The notes under the pieces are model-generated. The model was given only the letters and a program-made list of their open reading frames with translations, was not told the DNA's origin and did no database searches. A stretch of 64,000 nt of DNA from Channa striata (taxonomy: Eukaryota; Chordata; Actinopteri; Anabantiformes; Channidae), in the NCBI GenBank assembly GCA_033026295.1, contig CM065170.1, positions 17,866,040 to 17,930,039 of the forward strand, in the 5' to 3' direction. Position numbers and translations under genes: made by a program. This document shows positions 58,421 through 64,000 of this stretch, one piece after another (within the stretch, counting starts at the first letter, position 1; each line of letters starts with the position of its first letter).

Positions 58421-60462
58421 TGGATGGTAAATCACAAATATTGGTCTCAGCTTTTTTCACTTGGAGTGATTAAATGTTCTAGATCTGTTAAGGCACCTAT
58501 GGGTCTTGGTTAAGGCAAAATTATTAATTAAACACATTCAGCTTTTTAACACTTTTGACTTCCTGTCTTTGTGCTATGAACTACTTATACTGAACAAACA
58601 GGGCTGAGTTTTGTTTTTTGACAGAAGGCAAATAAAGTATTCACACTTAAAGTCTATTTTCTTCCATTCACATTTTACTTTTAATTATTTCTTTAAAGTT
58701 TTCTTTTCAGAATGTTTGCACAATATACATCTTTATTCAACAAAGATGGTGAATATTGTTGAACCCCAAGTTATTTGGGGGTTTTCTAACTTTCTAAAAC
58801 TGGCTCAGAATTGCACATACAGCGCAATTTACAGTTACATTTGGTTTAACGGTCCTTGGACACTTTTGAAGGCCATCAAAAACTACTGGGTATATCATCT
58901 CTTTTTTCTTGTTATGTTAGGAAATTATTTTATGTTTGTTTTTGTATGTTTGTATGTTTGTATATGGCTATTTCTTATATGATTGTGTTAATGATCAGTG
59001 AAGTCCCATAGAGAGGTCTACTGCCAAGAAAAAGAAAACATACAGAAGGAAGAAAATCAATTTTCTTCAAATGTAATTTAACAGATTTGCATTTATTATT
59101 TTCGTGCTTTTAAAGTTTTTGTTTTTAAAATAATTAGTTTTTGGTCATTTTTGCTGGTAATTCAACACAGGATGCACAAACATACAGATTGAAATATTTG
59201 GGTTTGACATCAAGGATACACCTGGACAATAAAACACACTTATAAGTCACATGTTCCAATTGTTTTGGTCACATGAGCAATAGGCAGGTTCAAACCTTGG
59301 CTGCCATCTTCTGTATCTGTAAGTTGTGTATCAGATCCAGACGTAAACACCTGGAAATGAAAGCTGCAATGTACAACCTATCCAAGGTGAACCCTGACAG
59401 ATGTGATCCAGCACAGATGGTGGCAGGTTGTTCAGATGATGGATTGGTGGAACTACTTCTAAAAATATTTTTACGCTTAGTTTTTTTTTACAAATTATAC
59501 GAACTAACTTCACCTACAATCTACTAAGAGTTGGACAAAATGCTGCAAAAACACAGCTGAAAAAAATGTTTAGTGTTTTTTTTTAACTTAACAAAAGATA
59601 TAACAATAAAGCTGTAACCTTAGTGCTAATTATGAAATTATGAAACTATGTTTACCTGTCGAGGGCTGTAAAGGTACATGTATGGTTTCTTCAATAAAGG
59701 CAGGATTACACGTAAAACATATATAGCCTTGAGTGGTAAGGTGCTGAATAATGAATACAGCTATTACAAGGATTCAAATAAGTACAAAATATGAAATACA
59801 AATGTGTCCCTTAGCCTGAAGGGACAAAATGTCACTTATTGTTTATGCTGGGGAAACGTGTCCCACATGTGCACCACAGAGCACAGTTCCCGTCTGCTGC
59901 AACAGTGGATCTTACTTGTGCACTAGTCTGGTACATGTGCCGTCATTTCACTGGCACCGTGGACAGTTCTGCTCAAGCACACATTTTTAGAGACCTGCAC
60001 GGACTCTACACATTTTATATCATGCAGCTGGCACAGCATGCCAGGGTGGTGTTTGCCTGGATTACTCCGACTTGTAGTTTTATTTCAAATTTCTTTTTAT
60101 TTGACAAATGCATTTACAATACAAATCGTTTTAGGACATATGCTGCCAGAAATATTTACAACACGTTGTGTTTAGAAAGAGACATGGCCGTGGTAACGTG
60201 GTTTAAACTGCATGAATAGCCGAGGTGACCGCCCACTCTTCCAGAAACTCTCCATTTCTGCTGCTCTCACCTCACTTCCATTAGGGTTCATGGCGTTTTT
60301 GTGTACACGTGTGTGTTTGTGTGAGTGTGTACTATATGTGTCTCAGCAGGGCCTCTATTTAGCTCCCAGTATGCACCTCCCATGTCAGAGGAAGACCTTT
60401 AGATTAGCTTTAAACCAGCTCCACATGGTTCCATTCTGTAAATATTAACAACCCCTCAGCGT

Positions 60463-60464
<2 letters not shown>
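58421..60464. other. Gene-free intergenic stretch
   Basis: AT-rich. Open frames of 123 codons (58611-58982) and 126 codons (59839-60219) on + have no recognisable domain, signal or splice context. They look like chance. Confidence 0.5.

Positions 60465-60512
<48 letters not shown>
60465..60512. repeat. (AC)23 microsatellite
   Basis: A near-perfect dinucleotide run, the longest CA tract in the window. Confidence 0.95.
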
Positions 60513-60517
<5 letters not shown>

Positions 60518-61021
60518 AAAGGTGCCACGGTTGTTATGGTAGCAAACCCCAAGTCATCATTAAAAATGACTGACCTACAGCAGGTTAGTTTTCAGCTGAT
60601 GAAGCGGATAATGGATAATCTATCTGAAGTGTTTCCAGCTAATTCAAGGACATGTGTGACAGTCAGATTTGCCATAAAACAGTTCATGCAGTATAAGGAT
60701 GCATTATTGTACATCCAGTTAAATCTAGTTATACCTTCAGCTCAGCTGCTGTTGGATCAGGATGCACCATCTGCTGCATTTTAAACGACGCTCTCAAGGC
60801 TTTTCGTATCGGCCGTGTTCTTGCTCAGACAGCCCGCGTGTCACAAGGCCTCGAGCTAAATAAATAAGGCCAAAGCAGAGTCCTGTGAATATCTCAGCAG
60901 TATTATCAGAACATGCAGAGCAGTATCTGCCTCAGAATTAATCACAGCTGCTCGGGTGATGAATTAGGATCAAGGGCAATAGCAAGATTACCAGTAGGTT
61001 GTGTTTCAAAGTGCATGGCAT

Positions 61022-61022
<1 letters not shown>
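60513..61022. other. Gene-free stretch between two microsatellites
   Basis: Contains an 82-codon + frame at 60536-60784 with no domain recognised and no splice signals of note. Nothing else seen. Confidence 0.4.

Positions 61023-61055
<33 letters not shown>
61023..61055. repeat. (GT)16 microsatellite
   Basis: A perfect GT run. Confidence 0.9.
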
Positions 61056-61058
<3 letters not shown>

Positions 61059-61293
61059 AGCTCTTGGAAAGGTCACTCATCTTGTGTGTTGCTGCTGTCC
61101 CATTCTACTAGGGCAGAACCCCCTTTAAATTATATGCATACAGACTTAATTTCTAGAAAACCGAATGCCTAGTTGTGATTATGACAAAGACACTATTTAC
61201 CATATCAAATCTTGAAACCGAGAAACTTGTTTTGCTAATTTGTTGCAAACATAAGTGCCATAAATACATTAATTTTTACAGGGTAAAAGACGT

Positions 61294-61436
61294 TGGACAG
61301 GTCACCAGTCCATCTCAGGGCCAACATGTACAGACAGACAACCGTTCACACTCACAATCAAAATCACACCTATGGGCAATTTAGAGTCACCAACTAACCT
61401 AGCAGGCACAGGGAGAACAGGAAAACTCCACCGTGC
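61294..61436 (-). mobile_element. RTE/Rex3-like repeat, reverse copy
   Basis: The + strand reads 'GACAGGTCACCAGTCCATCT', 'CAGGGCCAACATGTACAGAC', 'GACAACCGTTCACACTCACA', 'ACACCTATGGGCAATTTAGA', 'GTCACCAACTAACCTAGCA' and 'CAGGGAGAACAGGAAAACTC'. This is the usual reverse complement of the body lying just 5' of the tail at 17570. The GATG tail end itself is missing. Confidence 0.8.
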
Positions 61437-62672
61437 AGCCCCCAGACTGAATACATACTTTTACGTACGTGGGACATAGTACTGTGCATTCTCAAAAGAA
61501 AAATCACGTCAACTGCACTTCTTTCTTCTTGGTCGAAAATGTTTGAAGTCGAGTTGACAGGACTAAACCATCGAACATCTGAACATGGATGACTGAGAGC
61601 CTTCACCAAAATACTGTGCATAACACAGTAATATATCTATTCATTCATTCAAACTCTATTTTTGTGTTAATTAAAGATGACTTATCTTTACTGATTTATC
61701 ATAATAATATTGTAGCTTTCATTCTGGATGTTTTAATAAAAAAAATTCTCTTTTGATGTAACTCTGTTATGCATTTAACAGTTAATGTTTTAACATCATT
61801 TTCCTCCTCAATTAGTGCAAATAAATGAAAACAGTAAATGTATTTTCTTTACTCCTGGATTAAGGATTAAACGTTTTATATGTGCGCTGCATTAACACAA
61901 AATCCTTTTACACAAACATAGAATTGAACTCAAAATCCTTACTTGAAAGTCAAACATCAGCAAACCAACAGTCCAATTAGTTCCTGGTAGAAATAGAGGA
62001 ACATATATTCATTTATATGAAAAAAAAGACTTTTCTCTCTTCTTCTGACACTGAGTTTTCCTCTATTTAAGCAGTGAATACACTTGACACTCTTACACTT
62101 GACACTCTCCAGTTACTACAAAGTCAGATATCAGTGTTTTCAATATGTCAGACATTTATTTAATCATCCCAGTGTTAACAGCAGGAGCTGTTTTCGGATC
62201 AGCCGGAACATTTAGATCCGGAATAGAAACACTCTAACGTTCATCATTTATCTCTTTTATTTGCTGACCAAAACACTGCAAATCATGTGTCTGTGCAATA
62301 GCCTCAAACACCTGTTAGTCATGACAAGGATCCTGTGCGATCCCTTCATTGACTTGAACCCATCTGGTGAGCTCCTCAGACACGCACTTAATTTACAACT
62401 CCCATACACGGCTGCAGAAGCACAATGATTCACTCGTTTGAAAAGGGAAACATGGTCACCCCAGTGGGTGGACAGTTAGAGTTAGACAAGAAACACATTC
62501 ACACCATCTGTCCCAGGATCCTTATCACATCTCATCCGCCCCCTGCGCTCCTCAGCCGTTCCAAGCGCTTCTCTGGTCCATCATCTGTCAAAGAACGCAT
62601 GCAGCGACAAACAAAGTATGGTAAAGGAAGATGAAGGGGCTATTTTTGTATACACTCTTCAAAAGAATTGTA
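61437..62672. other. Gene-free intergenic stretch
   Basis: Nothing assigned except a short direct repeat of TTACACTTGACACTCT-type words at 62082-62108. Confidence 0.45.
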
Positions 62673-62702
62673 GTGTGTGTGTGTGTGTGTGAGAGAGAGA
62701 GA
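62673..62702. repeat. (GT)9(GA)6 compound microsatellite
   Basis: GT units switch directly to GA units. Confidence 0.9.
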
Positions 62703-63769
62703 ATCCCTCTGATGAGTCATGGCTGTAATAGCAGACTGCTGAGGCAGTGAAGCAGCAGAAACACAGAGCACTTTGTGCATTTCTATTGCTTTTCATTTGT
62801 TATCATATTTGAAAAGCCTAGAGAGACACCTGTCTGCTCTGTAAACTGTAATATAACAGTAATGATTCACAATTAAATGCCCTGTGCCAGTATGGGGCCA
62901 GCTTAAGCAACACATGTGACAACTTATTACCACCCCAGAGAGCTTGTGACCATGAATGGGCCTTGGTGGATCAGTTGTATATATGCCAAGCCACAAAAGT
63001 CTTTATGTGCTAAATTATAAGTCTGAGTGTCCTGTGTATGACTTGTCTCCATGCTACACTGCAGGGGGACATGAGGCCTCTGTATACTCCACAGCACCTG
63101 ATAAGCCTCTTAAAAAATGACCAACCCAAGTTCCAACTGGACAAAGTTGTGAATCACACGTGTCAGCTGAGATGTGGAATGAGCCAAATCTGCTTTGGAT
63201 TGAGTCCTGTTACCTACCCTTTGCAGACAGATAATTAAAGTGTCAGGATGAAGATAAGCGATACGAAAAGCTAATTGCAGTGGCTCTCACTGACAGTATG
63301 AGTCATCCCTGTTTCCCTCCTGCTCTTGTTTCAGATAATTTGCATATTACAAGCTTGTCACTGCACTGACCACAACTCTCAGTTTAGGTGCAGGTTAGTG
63401 CCAATCCTCCATCAACATCCACACCCAACATCACAGAAAGACGACATTTTCAGTAGGTGATGTCACCTGAGACTGAGACCACTGTGATATAACCGTGACC
63501 TACTCAAACTCTTAAAGGGTCTTTGTGCGAATCTGGCTACCAGTGAGTTTTTAAATGTGACTTGCTCCATGTTTTTAGGCATCCGACGTGAGCTGGTCCC
63601 ACTGGTGCCCATGACTTCAAATGGTGGCACGCATAGAGGACCTTACATGGACCCAAAAGTGTGTCAAAATCAGACGCCGTTGTTGTGTGAAATTCAAAGC
63701 TATGGGATGAGTGTGTGAGAAAAACCCTGCAAGAGGGGAACAAATAAATGAAATTATAACGATAATAAT
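62703..63769. other. Intergenic stretch with one exon-like site
   Basis: An acceptor-like CTACACTGCAG ends at 63064 and is followed by 57 open codons up to a stop at 63236. It is described as a finding; no other gene or repeat recognised. Confidence 0.4.
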
Positions 63770-64000
63770 TGTCCATTTAGACATTTCAGTGCCTGTCCTC
63801 TTTACAGAAGGGGAACGGGTTGAACAGTTTAAAGGGCACTGGTAGATAAGATATCCTGTGTAGCACTTGATGGTGATCAATCTCTGAGTGTAGTAGGTAG
63901 GAGGGATTGTCCCTGTGTCCCGATTGGACCTGAAGTCTGAGGTAAACAGGATGAGGAGAAAGGGAGATAGAACTGTCCCTCGGGGATCACCTGTGCTGGA
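63770..64000 (-). mobile_element. Second copy of the L2/Rex1-like LINE, cut by the window edge
   Basis: The + strand words 'CATTTAGACATTTCAGT', 'TTTACAGAAGGGGAACGGGT', 'TGAACAG' and 'GTGATCAATCTCTGAG' match 51124-51220 of the larger copy. They are followed directly by 'TGAAGTCTGAGGTAAACAGG', 'ATGAGGAGAAAGGGAGATAG' and 'GGGGATCACCTGTGCTG', which match 51737-51793. About 500 bases present in the first copy are missing here, so this one carries an internal deletion. Confidence 0.75.

Noticed and set aside
59839..60219. 126-codon plus frame
   Set aside because: No domain, splice sites, promoter or codon pattern supports it. Frames of this length are expected by chance in 64 kb over six frames.
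60465..60512. Regular repeats as a CRISPR-like array
   Set aside because: These are dinucleotide microsatellites in a vertebrate genome; there are no spaced unique segments.
1..64000. Endogenous retrovirus or other viral insertion
   Set aside because: No LTR pair or viral protein motif was recognised; the only reverse-transcriptase code is of LINE type.

Overview
The window is nuclear DNA of a vertebrate, almost certainly a ray-finned (teleost) fish. It is about 60-65% A+T by eye, with very low gene density, many CA/GT microsatellites and a repeat mix I recognise as teleost: tRNA-derived SINEs, RTE/Rex3-like and L2/Rex1-like LINE tails, Tc1-derived deletion elements and MITEs. There is no sign of operons or bacterial genes. 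Nearly all open frames of 60-175 codons look like chance or repeat-derived frames, not genes.

One protein-coding gene is clear. The last three coding exons of a cornichon-family gene, best matched to cnih3 (AMPA-receptor auxiliary / ER cargo-export protein), lie on the + strand at 21137-21249, 26766-26909 and 35725-35752. They join in frame through canonical splice sites (intron phases 0, 2, 2) into 94 codons ending at TAA 35750-35752. The encoded stretch equals residues 67-160 of the usual 160-residue family length. The first three coding exons were not found and should lie upstream, so positions 1-21136 are read as the intron before exon 4. A 3' UTR with a good poly(A) signal at 37387-37392 follows. 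From about 37.4 kb to the end I see no convincing gene.

Layout: 1-21.1 kb, intron with a G-rich tract, SINE, RTE and MITE copies; 21.1-26.9 kb, exons 4 and 5 with a 5.5-kb intron that holds a 657-bp element with nearly identical 66-bp inverted arms; 26.9-35.7 kb, an 8.8-kb intron with a diverged direct duplication and three exon-like open segments on the opposite strand (a possible nested gene, unproven); 35.7-37.4 kb, last exon and 3' UTR; 37.4-64 kb, repeat-rich intergenic DNA with two Tc1-type deletion elements, a degraded LINE reverse-transcriptase region (50.9-52.0 kb), a second copy of that LINE running off the right edge, and several SINE/RTE fragments.

The most interesting structures are the 66-bp inverted arms beside exon 5, the antisense exon-like segments in the last intron, a 21-bp-stem hairpin at 44230-44279, and a recurrent repeat terminus (TGTCACGAT-like) seen at four places. 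All repeat-family names come from memory of teleost consensus sequences and were not checked against a database.
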